Source: Xenorhabdus thuongxuanensis (GTDB lineage: Bacteria > Pseudomonadota > Gammaproteobacteria > Enterobacterales > Enterobacteriaceae). Taken from it: a stretch of DNA of 51,995 bases. Under the pieces are notes generated by a model. That model did no database searches. It saw only the letters and a list, made by a program, of their open reading frames with translations, and was not told where the DNA came from. The translations under genes and the position numbers were made by a program. Each line of letters begins with the position of its first letter. Position 1 is the stretch's first letter. The stretch lies in the NCBI RefSeq assembly GCF_001908095.1, contig NZ_MKGR01000015.1, positions 1-51,995 on the forward strand. The letters run 5' to 3'. Shown here piece after piece: positions 39,649 to 49,502 of this stretch.

Positions 39649-41340
39649 ATGCCATCACTCGATCCACTGAAACAAGAAGATATTTCTTTACAAAAAGAGA
39701 TAATTAACGAAATAGAATATGACTTACCCAATTTTCCCAAAGAAGTAACCTGGAAAATGATTAACTTTAAAAATTGGTCAGGAGAAATTCACGCCGATAA
39801 TATACCGTGCTCTATACCAAAAACCATTGAAGAAGTGATTTCCGTTGTCAATTGGGCATGGAAAGAGAATTATAAATTAAGACCTATCGGACAATCACAT
39901 AATTGGTCACCACTCATATTGGAATCAGGGAAAAATTTCAAGAATCACATTATGTTAATGGATCTTTCCTCGTATTTCACCTATGTTAATATCGAGCATC
40001 GTGCCCAATTTTCTATAGTGACTGCACAAACTGGCGTATTGATGGAAACATTAATGACCCAGATGGAAGAACAAGAGTTAGGCTTTACTGCTACCCCTGC
40101 ACCTGGTGATTTAACACTTGGCGCAGTTCTCGCAATAAACGGGCACGGAACTGCCATTAAAGCCATTGACGAAATTCCACTGTCTGGTCATATATTTGGC
40201 TCTCTGAGTAATACGATATTATCCCTGTCTGCTGTTGTATGGGATAAAGAAACCCAGCAATATATTGTTAAACGTTTTGAACGAGATGAACCTGATTGTG
40301 CCCCCCTATTAACTCATGCCGGATGCGCTTTGATTTTAGAAGTGCAATTTCAGGCAGGTAAAAATCAACGCCTTCGCTGTCAAAGTTTCACCGATATCCC
40401 AGCAGATGAGTTATTTTCCCTTCCAGAAAATTCAAATGAAAAGCGGACTTTTAGTTATTTTCTGGATAAAAGCGGTCGGGTCGAAATAATTTTATTCCCT
40501 TTTACAAAAGCACCGTGGCTAAAAGTCTGGAGTGTAGCACCAACTAAACCTGTTTCCAGTATTGAAGTTAACGCCCCCTATAACTACCCATTTTCCGATA
40601 ATATTTCCTCAACCCTATCAGATATCGTGAATGATATTCTTACTAATTTCCCGCAGATAACACCTCTTTTCTGTAAAATACAATATGAACTGATATATGC
40701 AGCCTTGCAAAACAATGGAAAAGATATCTGGGGTTGGAGTAAAAACTTATTGTTATATGTAAAACCAACCACATTACGTGTTACGGCAAATGGTTATGCA
40801 GTATTAACACAACGGACAAATATCCAGCTTGTGCTGAATAAGTTTTATACCCAATGGAAGAAATTAATACAACACTATGCAAACCAAGGAAAATATCCCA
40901 TTAATGGCCCCCTTGAAGTCAGGGTTACTGGGTTAGATGATCCTGCTGAAGTGATGCATACAGGAGCAACGGTTCCCAGCTTATCCGCTATTCGTCCTCG
41001 TCTGGATCATCCAGAATGGGATGTCGCCGTTTGGCTTGATGTCTTAACCTTTCCAAAAACACCCTATTCCATTGAATTTTGCCACCAATTTGAACAATGG
41101 CTATTCAACGAATTTGATGGTTCTTACGCCTCTGCTCGTGTTGAATGGAGTAAAGGTTGGGCTTATGGCTCTAACACTGCATGGGAAGATAAGGAAGTAT
41201 TAACCAAAACAATCCCAGCGTCATTTACTGATGGTTTGCCTGCTGATAACAACTGGGCTTCAACCGTTTCAGCATTACAGAAGCACGATCCACATCACAT
41301 ATTTAGATCGCCATTATTGGATACATTATTTTCTAATTAA
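39649..41340 (+). CDS. FAD-dependent oxidase, cholesterol oxidase type II-like (VAO family)
   Basis: A 563-aa flavoenzyme. The N-terminal FAD-binding domain of the vanillyl-alcohol-oxidase type contains RPIGQSHNWSPL (about residues 78-88), where His84 aligns with the His that binds FAD covalently in Brevibacterium type II cholesterol oxidase. AVLAINGHGTAI near residue 162 matches the second FAD loop. The C-terminal part fits the cholesterol-oxidase substrate-binding domain, with a Glu-x-Arg pair at 423/425 (PLEVRVTG) like that enzyme's active-site pair. No Sec or Tat signal peptide is seen, unlike secreted actinobacterial enzymes. The real substrate is unknown: a sterol or another secondary alcohol is possible. 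It is inserted between syd and queF, in AT-rich DNA flanked by a 17-bp direct repeat, suggesting acquisition. AAGGA lies 9 bases before the ATG. Confidence 0.75.
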   Translation: MPSLDPLKQEDISLQKEIINEIEYDLPNFPKEVTWKMINFKNWSGEIHADNIPCSIPKTIEEVISVVNWAWKENYKLRPIGQSHNWSPLILESGKNFKNHIMLMDLSSYFTYVNIEHRAQFSIVTAQTGVLMETLMTQMEEQELGFTATPAPGDLTLGAVLAINGHGTAIKAIDEIPLSGHIFGSLSNTILSLSAVVWDKETQQYIVKRFERDEPDCAPLLTHAGCALILEVQFQAGKNQRLRCQSFTDIPADELFSLPENSNEKRTFSYFLDKSGRVEIILFPFTKAPWLKVWSVAPTKPVSSIEVNAPYNYPFSDNISSTLSDIVNDILTNFPQITPLFCKIQYELIYAALQNNGKDIWGWSKNLLLYVKPTTLRVTANGYAVLTQRTNIQLVLNKFYTQWKKLIQHYANQGKYPINGPLEVRVTGLDDPAEVMHTGATVPSLSAIRPRLDHPEWDVAVWLDVLTFPKTPYSIEFCHQFEQWLFNEFDGSYASARVEWSKGWAYGSNTAWEDKEVLTKTIPASFTDGLPADNNWASTVSALQKHDPHHIFRSPLLDTLFSN

Positions 41341-41364
41341 CCGTTTCCTGATTAGCAAAACCCT

Positions 41365-41399
41365 AATAAATAGCAGATATAGAAATATATTTGCTATTT
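41365..41399 (+). terminator. Hairpin after the FAD oxidase, containing the right 17-bp repeat copy
   Basis: AAATAGCA at 41368-41375 pairs with TGCTATTT at 41392-41399; inner A-T pairs shorten the loop. It starts with the 17-bp repeat AATAAATAGCAGATATA (41365-41381). It could terminate the oxidase transcript weakly, as the tail is only moderately T-rich. Confidence 0.55.
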
Positions 41400-41604
41400 A
41401 AGTTCAATAATATTGATACTTATTCAGCCCATCACGTCAATAGTATCGATAATGACGTTGGCTTAGTGAACCTGAGGGATAATGCGCAATAAAAATACGA
41501 ATCATCATGATTCCTTGATATAGTACAGATGATTTTAGTCACCAAGACGCTCTTTGTCGTAAAGACTATCTGAATGTAAGATTTTTTAGCCTTAAGGAAT
41601 CCTA

Positions 41605-42450
41605 ATGTCTTTATATCAAGATAATCATGCTCTTTCCCAACTCACATTGGGTAAACCAACCCCCTATCGCGATCACTATGATCCTACTTTATTACAAGCG
41701 GTTCCCCGCAGTATGAACCGCGAGCCACTTGGGCTGTTTCCTGATAATCTCCCTTTTCATGGTGCAGATATCTGGACCATGTACGAACTCTCCTGGCTCA
41801 ACGCACGCGGCGTTCCTCAAGTTGCCATCGGTCATGTCAGCTTAGATGCGGCCAGTGAAAACCTTATCGAATCAAAAAGCTTTAAACTTTATCTAAACAG
41901 CTTTAACCAGACTCGCTTTGCTGATTGGGAAACAGTACAGAAAACCTTGCAACAAGATCTATCTGCTTGTGCCAACGGCAACATTGAGGTTGTTCTCCAT
42001 CCCCTGCACGATTTCAGCCAACAACCAATTGGCGAATTTGCAGGAAAATGCATCGATAATCAGGATATTGACATTGATGATTATCAATTCAATCGCGATT
42101 ACCTTAACAACGCAGCAACTGGCCCTGTTGTTGAGGAAACCCTGGTTAGCCATTTGCTAAAATCAAATTGCTTGATCACCAACCAGCCCGATTGGGGATC
42201 GGTTATGATCCGTTATCAAGGCTCAAAAATCGATCAGGAAAAACTATTGCGCTACTTAGTTTCTTTCCGGCATCACAATGAATTTCACGAACAATGTGTC
42301 GAGCGCATATTCAATGACCTAATGACATTATGTGCGCCTGAAAAACTTACTGTTTATGCACGCTATACCCGTCGGGGAGGATTAGATATCAATCCGTGGC
42401 GCAGTAACGAGGCATTTATTCCAACAACAGGAAGGTTAGCCCGCCAATAA
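41605..42450 (+). CDS. queF: NADPH-dependent 7-cyano-7-deazaguanine reductase
   Basis: QueF reduces preQ0 to preQ1 in queuosine synthesis for tRNA wobble positions. The protein is 281 aa (E. coli 282), of the two-domain type. The QueF NADPH motif is [17 protein letters not shown]. The catalytic Cys is in [17 protein letters not shown], with the downstream Asp seven residues on. [13 protein letters not shown] is the substrate-binding motif. AAGGA lies 6 bases upstream of the ATG. Confidence 0.96.
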   Translation: MSLYQDNHALSQLTLGKPTPYRDHYDPTLLQAVPRSMNREPLGLFPDNLPFHGADIWTMYELSWLNARGVPQVAIGHVSLDAASENLIESKSFKLYLNSFNQTRFADWETVQKTLQQDLSACANGNIEVVLHPLHDFSQQPIGEFAGKCIDNQDIDIDDYQFNRDYLNNAATGPVVEETLVSHLLKSNCLITNQPDWGSVMIRYQGSKIDQEKLLRYLVSFRHHNEFHEQCVERIFNDLMTLCAPEKLTVYARYTRRGGLDINPWRSNEAFIPTTGRLARQ

Positions 42451-42563
42451 TCGAAATAACCTGATTAGTGACCGCGAGCTAAACTGTTGGATGAAGTCAG
42501 CTATACCCAATAGGGTGTAAATCATTACTGAGGAATCCCCACAAGGGGTAAAAGGAGTCATTC

Positions 42564-43931
42564 TTGATTACACATGTCAATCCATTAGGATCAATGGATT
42601 TACTCTCTCAGCTTGAAGTAGATATGCTTAAGCGTACCGCAAGCAGTGATTTATACCGCCTTTTCCGTAACTGTTCACTGGCGGTTCTTAATTCAGGTAG
42701 TCAAATAGATAGCAGTAAGGAATTACTATCAAAATATCAAAATTTTGATATCAACGTACTGCGCAGAGAGCGTGGCGTAAAGTTGAAACTCATTAATCCC
42801 CCCGAAGAAGCTTTCGTTGATGGTAAAATCATCCGTTCTCTGCAAGCCAATCTTTTTGCAGTACTGCGCGATATTTTGTTTGTCCACGGGCAAATTACCG
42901 ATGCACAGAAGGCACATAATTTGGATATGGGAAATGGTATGCACATTACCAATACCATTTTCTCCATCCTACGCAATGCCAAAGCACTGCATATCTCAGA
43001 AGAACCTAATATGATTGTTTGTTGGGGCGGCCATTCCATCAATGAGAAAGAGTATTTGTATGGGCGCAAGGTAGGCAATGAGCTTGGATTACGTGAACTG
43101 AATATCTGTACGGGTTGTGGCCCCGGTGCAATGGAAGCACCGATGAAAGGAGCCGCAGTGGGGCATGCCCAGCAGAATTACAAAAAAAGTCGTTTTATCG
43201 GCATCACAGAACCTTCAATTATTGCGGCAGAGCCACCTAATCCGCTGGTGAATGAGCTAATCATCATGCCTGATATTGAAAAACGTCTGGAAGCCTTTGT
43301 CCGTATCGCCCATGGCATCATTATCTTCCCCGGCGGAGTGGGAACGGCAGAAGAATTGCTGTATTTGTTGTCTATCCTGATGCATCCTGAAAACAAAGAT
43401 CAGGTTCTGCCGCTGGTTCTGACTGGCCCCAAAGAGAGCGCCAATTACTTCCAAGTGCTGGATGAATTTATCGTTAATACCCTGGGGGAACAGGCTCGCA
43501 ATCACTATCACATTATTGTGGATGCCCCCTCAGAAGTCGCACGTATCATGAAAAAAGCCATGCCGAAGGTCAAAGAAAAGCGCCGCGCGACCGGAGATGC
43601 CTATAGCTTCAACTGGTCACTGAAAATCAGCTCTGATCTACAATCTCCATTCACTCCAACCCATGAAAACATGGCTGACTTGAATTTATACCCAAACCAG
43701 CCATCGGAAAAACTTGCCTCAGCACTGCGACGCGCATTTTCTGGTATTGTGGCAGGCAATGTCAAAGAAGTGGGTATTCACGCCATAGAAAAACATGGGG
43801 CATTCAAGATCCACGGCGATGCAGATATCATGCATCGCATGGATAACCTCCTGCAAGATTTTGTCGAGCAAGATCGCATGAAACTCCCTGGGGGCGCTGC
43901 TTATGAACCATGTTATGAGATAATCAAATAA
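42564..43931 (+). CDS. ppnN: Pyrimidine/purine nucleotide 5'-monophosphate nucleosidase PpnN
   Basis: PpnN (YgdH) hydrolyses nucleotide monophosphates to base and ribose 5-phosphate and is stimulated by (p)ppGpp. The protein is 455 aa (E. coli 454). The LOG-family core is clear: [20 protein letters not shown] and the active-site [14 protein letters not shown]. The start is TTG at 42564, supported by AAAAGGAG six bases upstream and by the N-terminus [14 protein letters not shown], nearly identical to E. coli. A tight CCCC-ACAA-GGGG hairpin (42537-42548) abuts the ribosome site and may tune translation. Confidence 0.95.
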   Translation: MITHVNPLGSMDLLSQLEVDMLKRTASSDLYRLFRNCSLAVLNSGSQIDSSKELLSKYQNFDINVLRRERGVKLKLINPPEEAFVDGKIIRSLQANLFAVLRDILFVHGQITDAQKAHNLDMGNGMHITNTIFSILRNAKALHISEEPNMIVCWGGHSINEKEYLYGRKVGNELGLRELNICTGCGPGAMEAPMKGAAVGHAQQNYKKSRFIGITEPSIIAAEPPNPLVNELIIMPDIEKRLEAFVRIAHGIIIFPGGVGTAEELLYLLSILMHPENKDQVLPLVLTGPKESANYFQVLDEFIVNTLGEQARNHYHIIVDAPSEVARIMKKAMPKVKEKRRATGDAYSFNWSLKISSDLQSPFTPTHENMADLNLYPNQPSEKLASALRRAFSGIVAGNVKEVGIHAIEKHGAFKIHGDADIMHRMDNLLQDFVEQDRMKLPGGAAYEPCYEIIK

Positions 43932-44003
43932 ATCGCGGATACCTTTGCTCAATTCAATGAGGCTGGTGCCAGGGAATAGCTCCACGGATGGAATATAACG
44001 ACC

Positions 44004-44759
44004 ATGATACACCTTTTGATTGTAGACGCCTTAAACCTGATTCGACGCATCCATGCAGTACAGGGAAGCCCTTGTATTCCTGCCTGTGAACATGCGTTAA
44101 AACAGTTAATCACCCATGCATCACCAACCCATGCTGTTGCGGTATTCGATGAAGATGGCCGCAACCATAGCTGGCGCCACCACCTTTTCCCTGATTACAA
44201 AGCAGGCCGCTCTGCCATGCCAGACAACTTACAACAAGAATTGCCCTTAATTAAACAGGCATTTAATGCGTTGGGAGTCGCTTGCTGGCACGCACAAGGG
44301 CATGAAGCGGATGATTTAGCCGCAACACTGGCAACAAAAGTCGCCCACAGCGGGCATAATGTCACAATCGTTTCAACGGATAAGGGCTATTGCCAGCTCC
44401 TTTCTCCCAATATTCAAATTCGTGATTACTTCCAAAAACGCTGGCTGGATCTGCCTTTTGTCCAACAAGAGTTTGGTGTTGAACCAAGCCAACTTCCCGA
44501 TTATTGGGGACTTGCAGGTATTAGCAGCAGTAAAATTCCCGGCATTCAGGGAATTGGCGCCAAAACTGCCGCCACCCTGCTGCAACAAGCAGGTTCACTG
44601 GATAATTTATTCCAAAATCTGGATTCCCAACCAGATAAATGGCGAAAAAAATTGGAGTCTCACAAAGAAATGGCTTATATCAGCCGTGAAATCGCTTCGT
44701 TAAGAACTGATTTGTCTCTACAGGGTAATTTGCAGCAATTGCGGCTTATTAATAGATAA
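44004..44759 (+). CDS. xni: Flap endonuclease Xni (ExoIX)
   Basis: Xni is a 5'-3' exonuclease/flap endonuclease paralogous to the 5' domain of Pol I. At 251 aa it equals E. coli. The FEN-family acidic residues are visible: [13 protein letters not shown] at the N-terminus, [22 protein letters not shown], and [11 protein letters not shown]. The helix-hairpin-helix [14 protein letters not shown] follows. E. coli has sdaC and sdaB between ppnN and xni; here the two genes are adjacent. Confidence 0.95.
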   Translation: MIHLLIVDALNLIRRIHAVQGSPCIPACEHALKQLITHASPTHAVAVFDEDGRNHSWRHHLFPDYKAGRSAMPDNLQQELPLIKQAFNALGVACWHAQGHEADDLAATLATKVAHSGHNVTIVSTDKGYCQLLSPNIQIRDYFQKRWLDLPFVQQEFGVEPSQLPDYWGLAGISSSKIPGIQGIGAKTAATLLQQAGSLDNLFQNLDSQPDKWRKKLESHKEMAYISREIASLRTDLSLQGNLQQLRLINR

Positions 44760-44790
44760 ACTATAGCGCTTTCTATCGGTGTACGTGCGT

Positions 44791-44856
44791 GATACCCGTT
44801 TCTATTATGCGAATCTTAAGGTATGCGAATCTTAAGGATAAAGAAAACGGGGTATC
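44791..44856. terminator. Convergent inverted repeat with a 16-bp tandem duplication in its loop
   Basis: GATACCCGTTT at 44791-44801 and AAACGGGGTATC at 44845-44856 form an inverted repeat (one bulged G) between the convergent xni and prtD genes. The loop contains a perfect tandem duplication of TATGCGAATCTTAAGG at 44806-44821 and 44822-44837. Terminator function is inferred from position. Confidence 0.55.
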
Positions 44857-44887
44857 ACACTTTAATCACTTCAACAGCGCAATCATC

Positions 44888-46303
44888 TCAACCAAAATAA
44901 TCAGCAACTAACTTAATATGTTCACCCTGTAGCTGACCGGATTCATCTAATAACCCAATCCACGCTTTCATATAGTCATATTTTGCCTGAGAGAGTTCAC
45001 GGCGGGCGGTATAAAGCTGTTGCTCGGCATTCAATATATCGACATTCACTCTCTGCCCTAACGCCACACTTTTTTGCGTCGCTTTCACTTGTAATGCAGC
45101 CGCTTCCACCGCCGTTTCATAGGCTCGTATCCGCTTTTCACCATTCACGCAAGCGTTATAATTGCGCCGCAGTGCATTCAGGACTTCCCCCGTCTGTGCA
45201 TCCATTTCGAATTTAGTCTTGCCATAATTTGCGGCTGATTGACGCACGGCTGCCGCAGTACCTCCACCATTATAGAGGTTCATGGATATCCGCAATCCAA
45301 TGGAATCCGTCCGGTATTTTTGATCGATGCTATTGTCACTACTGGATTTATTTTCGCTATGGGAAGCATATAGCTCCAGTTTCGGCAGATATCCCGCCCG
45401 ACTACGCTCAATATCGTGATACGCCACATCGACTCTCTGGCGGGCAGCAGCCAGTTGTGGATTCTGACGTAATGCCAGTTGTTCCCAATCAGCGTAGTGT
45501 GCTAATTCCAGTTTGATGGTTTTAAACCGCGAAGAATCAGATAAACGATTAACAGGCACATCTACTGGTAACGGTATGCCAACTAATAACTGCAAGCCAC
45601 GGATAGCAGCATCTAACTCATCTTGCACCGCTAATTCATCAGCCAATACCTGACTGTAACGCGCCTGAGTTTCTGCTACATCGGTACGGGTGCCTTCACC
45701 AGAAGAAAATAATTTCTGGTTATTTTCCAGTTGTTCCTCATAGGCTGCCCGCTGTTGGGCAACCTGTGCCAACCGATCCTGAGCATAAGCTACGGTCACG
45801 TAACTGTTCACCACTCTGACTGCCAATTGCTGGCTATCCGCCCGAAAACGGCTATCACTCATTAAGGCATAAGCCTGACGGGTGCGATAACGCGCCCATG
45901 CCTCGAAATCGATCACGGGTTGGGTCAAAATAATCGCACCACTATAGCTGTCATACTGTCGATCACGGCTTTCCTTGACGATCCTTCCCCGCTGATCCAA
46001 AGATTGCGAATCCATCTTCTGCCAATTTTTGGGGGCATTCTGGTAACTGAAAGATAGCTTGGGCAACAGTTCCGCCAGCCCAAGGTTTTTCTCCTCCTGC
46101 CCCGCTTCCTGCTCTTTGATAGCAGCCTGAAACGTTGGATCGTGCTGCAATGCCAGCGCATAAGCCTCCGTTAAGGAAAGTGCACTGGCAAAGCGGGGAA
46201 ATATCAATATCGACATCAGTAATACTGATGCTGGCAACAATTTCCTGGAAAATAGGGGAGATAACGAAGTCTGTCTATTGGCAAAACTGTGATACATCAA
46301 CAT
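44888..46303 (-). CDS. prtD: TolC-family outer-membrane channel of the PrtA secretion system
   Basis: Outer-membrane efflux protein of the type I exporter for PrtA, 471 aa. A long N-terminal signal peptide ends near FASA-LSLTEA. Two OEP repeats follow (LTEAYALALQHDP starts the first), rich in alpha-helical coiled-coil typical of the TolC tunnel. It starts 5 bases after prtC, with the ribosome site GAGGAG inside the end of prtC. Gene naming follows the Photorhabdus prtA-inh-prtBCD convention; in Erwinia the equivalent is prtF. Confidence 0.92.
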   Translation of the reverse strand: MLMYHSFANRQTSLSPLFSRKLLPASVLLMSILIFPRFASALSLTEAYALALQHDPTFQAAIKEQEAGQEEKNLGLAELLPKLSFSYQNAPKNWQKMDSQSLDQRGRIVKESRDRQYDSYSGAIILTQPVIDFEAWARYRTRQAYALMSDSRFRADSQQLAVRVVNSYVTVAYAQDRLAQVAQQRAAYEEQLENNQKLFSSGEGTRTDVAETQARYSQVLADELAVQDELDAAIRGLQLLVGIPLPVDVPVNRLSDSSRFKTIKLELAHYADWEQLALRQNPQLAAARQRVDVAYHDIERSRAGYLPKLELYASHSENKSSSDNSIDQKYRTDSIGLRISMNLYNGGGTAAAVRQSAANYGKTKFEMDAQTGEVLNALRRNYNACVNGEKRIRAYETAVEAAALQVKATQKSVALGQRVNVDILNAEQQLYTARRELSQAKYDYMKAWIGLLDESGQLQGEHIKLVADYFG

Positions 46304-46308
46304 CCCTA

Positions 46309-47646
46309 TTACTCCTCAATCAGCGAGGTAGACGCCCTGTCCATTAATGGCTTGAACAGATAACTCAACAACGAACGCGAACCTGTTTTGACGAATACCT
46401 CAACCGGCATCCCCGGTTTGATATTCAACCCTGCCAGTTTCTCCATGCTTTCAGGACTGACTTTCAATCGCATCTGATAATAAGGCTCTCTTGTACGATC
46501 ATCCACCAAACGGTCAGCCGAAACCACCATTACCTTACCCGTGACTTTCGGCGTCCGGTTCTGGTTAAACGCGGTAAACATCAAATCAACATCTTGCCCC
46601 ACAGTAACTTTATCAATCAGGTTCACCATTAAACGCGCCTCGACTTCCAGCGCACTCTGGGTCGGCAGGATCTCCATTAATTTCTCACCAGAAGCCACCA
46701 CACCACCCTGGGTAAACACAGTTAATCCAACCACCGAACCATCTACCGGAGCAATAATAGAAGTATGCGACCGATCAAATTGTGCCGTTTCCAGTTTATT
46801 TCTCAGCTCATTCGCCAAGACCTGCACATCAGCTAACTGGCTGCGTACTTCACGTTGGTAATCTGCCTGACGCTGGATAACTCGCTGCTGCGTTTCCTGC
46901 CGCTGTTTTTCAAGTTGGCCAATTTTTCCGGTCATTTCCGCGATGCTGCCACTTAATTCACTTTGGTTACGCAGTAATTCCAGATAGCGGTTGCGGGGGA
47001 AATAGCCCTCTTCTGTCAGGGGCTGCAAATTTGTAACCTGTTCCTTGAGCGAAACTTGCTGTTGCTGTTTACTCACCAGAGCTTCACGCAACCCCCTGAT
47101 TTGAAAATGCAGTCCTTCTTCAGCCTGCTGCATTCCCGCCAGATCACTACGCAACATCTCACGACGTGATAAAAAAAGCTGTTTTTGCAAGGCCAGAGTC
47201 TCGTTAATGCGTGGCTCCGATTGTTGATTCAGTAACATAGTCGGAAAAACAATAGCATCTTGCCCTCGCTGCTCGGCCAAAAGTCGGGCTTCTGTTGCCA
47301 ATGTGGTGTAAAGCTGCTGTTTCAGGGAATCAATTTGTGCATTAATCTGCACCTGGCTGAGCTGAACCAAAACCTGTCCAGCTTTCACTTGCTCCCCTTC
47401 TTTCACCTGAATTTGACTGATAATGCCATTAACCGGAGACTGTATCGTTTTACGGTTACCATCAACCACAACAGTACCAGAAGAAGCCACTCCTTTATCG
47501 AGTGGCGCAAATGCCGCCCAGATGAAAAATCCCAGAATGCCGATCCCAATAATCAACCAACCTATTCGCAGGTAACGATTTGCATCCAGCGGCAATAATT
47601 CCGACACCTCGTTTTTGGCATCCTTTGCGTTAGTCTGATAGGACAT
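46309..47646 (-). CDS. prtC: HlyD-family membrane-fusion protein of the PrtA secretion system
   Basis: Periplasmic adaptor linking the inner-membrane ABC protein to the outer-membrane channel, 445 aa from ATG at 47646 (GGGAGT upstream). A short cytoplasmic N-terminus is followed by one membrane span (IGWLIIGIGILGFFIWAAF). A lipoyl half-motif, long coiled-coil hairpin (about residues 100-280), second lipoyl half (IIAPVDGSVVGLTVFTQGGVV) and beta-barrel domain follow. The C-terminus contains the HlyD signature around LNIKPGMPVEVFVKTGSRS. It lies 51 bases after prtB. Confidence 0.94.
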   Translation of the reverse strand: MSYQTNAKDAKNEVSELLPLDANRYLRIGWLIIGIGILGFFIWAAFAPLDKGVASSGTVVVDGNRKTIQSPVNGIISQIQVKEGEQVKAGQVLVQLSQVQINAQIDSLKQQLYTTLATEARLLAEQRGQDAIVFPTMLLNQQSEPRINETLALQKQLFLSRREMLRSDLAGMQQAEEGLHFQIRGLREALVSKQQQQVSLKEQVTNLQPLTEEGYFPRNRYLELLRNQSELSGSIAEMTGKIGQLEKQRQETQQRVIQRQADYQREVRSQLADVQVLANELRNKLETAQFDRSHTSIIAPVDGSVVGLTVFTQGGVVASGEKLMEILPTQSALEVEARLMVNLIDKVTVGQDVDLMFTAFNQNRTPKVTGKVMVVSADRLVDDRTREPYYQMRLKVSPESMEKLAGLNIKPGMPVEVFVKTGSRSLLSYLFKPLMDRASTSLIEE

Positions 47647-47697
47647 CTTTACTCCCAGATAGAAATATCCCAAGGATTGAAATATGGCTGAATCATG

Positions 47698-49464
47698 TTA
47701 CGAGGCACGTTCGACCGCTTTTAACTGTGATTGTGATAAAGACTGAGATTGTGATAGCGCCGCCATCACTTGCTGGGAAGGGCCAAACATTTTCATTTTC
47801 CCCTGTACCAACAGCAAAATTTTGGTTGTTTGTGAGAGCAATGAAGGTCGGTGCGTGATAACTATCACTGTCTTACCTTGTTCCCGCAATTGCGCAATCG
47901 CATGGCTTAAGGCTTTTTCACCAATATCATCCAGATTCGAGTTAGGCTCATCCAATACCACAAGCGAAGGGTTGCCATACAAGGCACGTGCCAAACCTAT
48001 TCGTTGTTTCTGTCCACCGGATAACCCTATGCCACCCGCACCGATTACCGTGTCATAGCCCCGCTCAAGATTAAGCACCAACTCATGGACACCGGCTTTT
48101 TTCGCTGCCTCGATGACTTTTTCAGGTTCAACATCATTAAAGCGTGCAATATTCTCCGCAATCGTGCCGCCAAACAGTTCAATATCCTGCGGCAGATAAC
48201 CAATAGATGCCCCTAACTCATCTTTATTCCATTGGTAGATATCAGCATCATCAAGCCGTACAACGCCTTCTTGCGCCGGCCATATCCCTACCAGCAGGCG
48301 AGCCAATGTCGATTTCCCCGACGCACTGGGGCCAATCACACCCAACACCTCACCGGAATTCAAGGCAAAATTGATATCCTGCAAGATATATTGGTTATTT
48401 GGTGATGATCCGTTTTGCGAGGCCTGGAGTGCACGTGTTTTACTCGGTGGCATTGCTGATACTTTTTCCATCAGCAACGCGCCCTTAGGCGCTGGCAATG
48501 ACATACCACTTTTGCGTTCCGGTTGCGCTTTCAATAACTTATCCAGCCGTTGCCAGGACAAACGGGCAGCACTCCAGCTCTTCCATGCCTGTATCAACTG
48601 TTCAATCGGCGATAACGCTCTTCCCATCAAAATGGAACCCGCAATCATCATGCCTGGTGTGATATTCCCTTCAATCGCTAACCAGCCTCCTAAGCCTAGA
48701 ATCAACGACTGCAAGGCCATACGGATCGTTTTAGTCAGTGCCGTGATAGCGGCCGAACGTTCACTGGCAATACGCTGAAAATTGAGAAAACGCTGATGTA
48801 AGCCAAACCAACGATGACGCAATGCGGGTAACATACCGAGTGCTTCAATCACTTCGGCATTACGCAAATTGGTACTGGCTAAGTTAGCGGATCGCAAAGA
48901 CAGATGACTGGCTTCTGCCAAAGGTGTTTGAGATAACCACTGGTTCAACACCGCGAGTACAATCAATATGATCGCCCCAAGTAGCGCCAACAACCCCAAA
49001 TACGGGCTGAACAGGAAAATGACACAAAGATAGACAGGGAACCAAGGGGCATCAAAAAAGGCAAACAGGGCATTGCCGGTCAGGAACTGGCGGATAGTCG
49101 CCAGGTCATTCAGCATCTGCCCTGCATCGGTGGAACCATTTTTCAAGTTGGATTCATAGGAAGCGGTATAAACCCGTTGGTTCAGGCACATATCAAACTG
49201 ACTGCCGATACGGATCACGACCTGACTTCGGATATATTCCAGCCCCCCCATCATGGCGAACATACCCAGTGTGATCAACGTCAGCATCAGCAAAGTCATT
49301 TCATTACTGGATGGCAGTACTCGATCATATACTTGCAGCATATAAATGGAGGGAACCAGCATCAGCAAGTTGATGAATGCCGTGAATAATCCAATAGTCC
49401 AGAAGACCTTGCTACGTTCACGGATAACGTCCGTGATTTCATCCTTCGGAAAGCGTAATTTCAC
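47698..49464 (-). CDS. prtB: Type I secretion ABC permease/ATPase for PrtA
   Basis: Inner-membrane engine that recognises the PrtA C-terminal signal and drives export, 588 aa. An ABC type-1 transmembrane domain (residues ~20-300) precedes the ATPase, with Walker A GPSASGKST, signature LSGGQKQR and Walker B LVVLDEPNS. There is no N-terminal peptidase domain, as in PrtD/AprD-type exporters. The start is GTG, with AAGGG six bases upstream. An oddity is a Ser/Gln-rich tail (QSQSLSQSQ) near the C-terminus. Confidence 0.94.
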   Translation of the reverse strand: MKLRFPKDEITDVIRERSKVFWTIGLFTAFINLLMLVPSIYMLQVYDRVLPSSNEMTLLMLTLITLGMFAMMGGLEYIRSQVVIRIGSQFDMCLNQRVYTASYESNLKNGSTDAGQMLNDLATIRQFLTGNALFAFFDAPWFPVYLCVIFLFSPYLGLLALLGAIILIVLAVLNQWLSQTPLAEASHLSLRSANLASTNLRNAEVIEALGMLPALRHRWFGLHQRFLNFQRIASERSAAITALTKTIRMALQSLILGLGGWLAIEGNITPGMMIAGSILMGRALSPIEQLIQAWKSWSAARLSWQRLDKLLKAQPERKSGMSLPAPKGALLMEKVSAMPPSKTRALQASQNGSSPNNQYILQDINFALNSGEVLGVIGPSASGKSTLARLLVGIWPAQEGVVRLDDADIYQWNKDELGASIGYLPQDIELFGGTIAENIARFNDVEPEKVIEAAKKAGVHELVLNLERGYDTVIGAGGIGLSGGQKQRIGLARALYGNPSLVVLDEPNSNLDDIGEKALSHAIAQLREQGKTVIVITHRPSLLSQTTKILLLVQGKMKMFGPSQQVMAALSQSQSLSQSQLKAVERAS

Positions 49465-49502
49465 TGCAATCCCTTCATCGTTAACTGAAGCAAAACAAAT
49501 CG

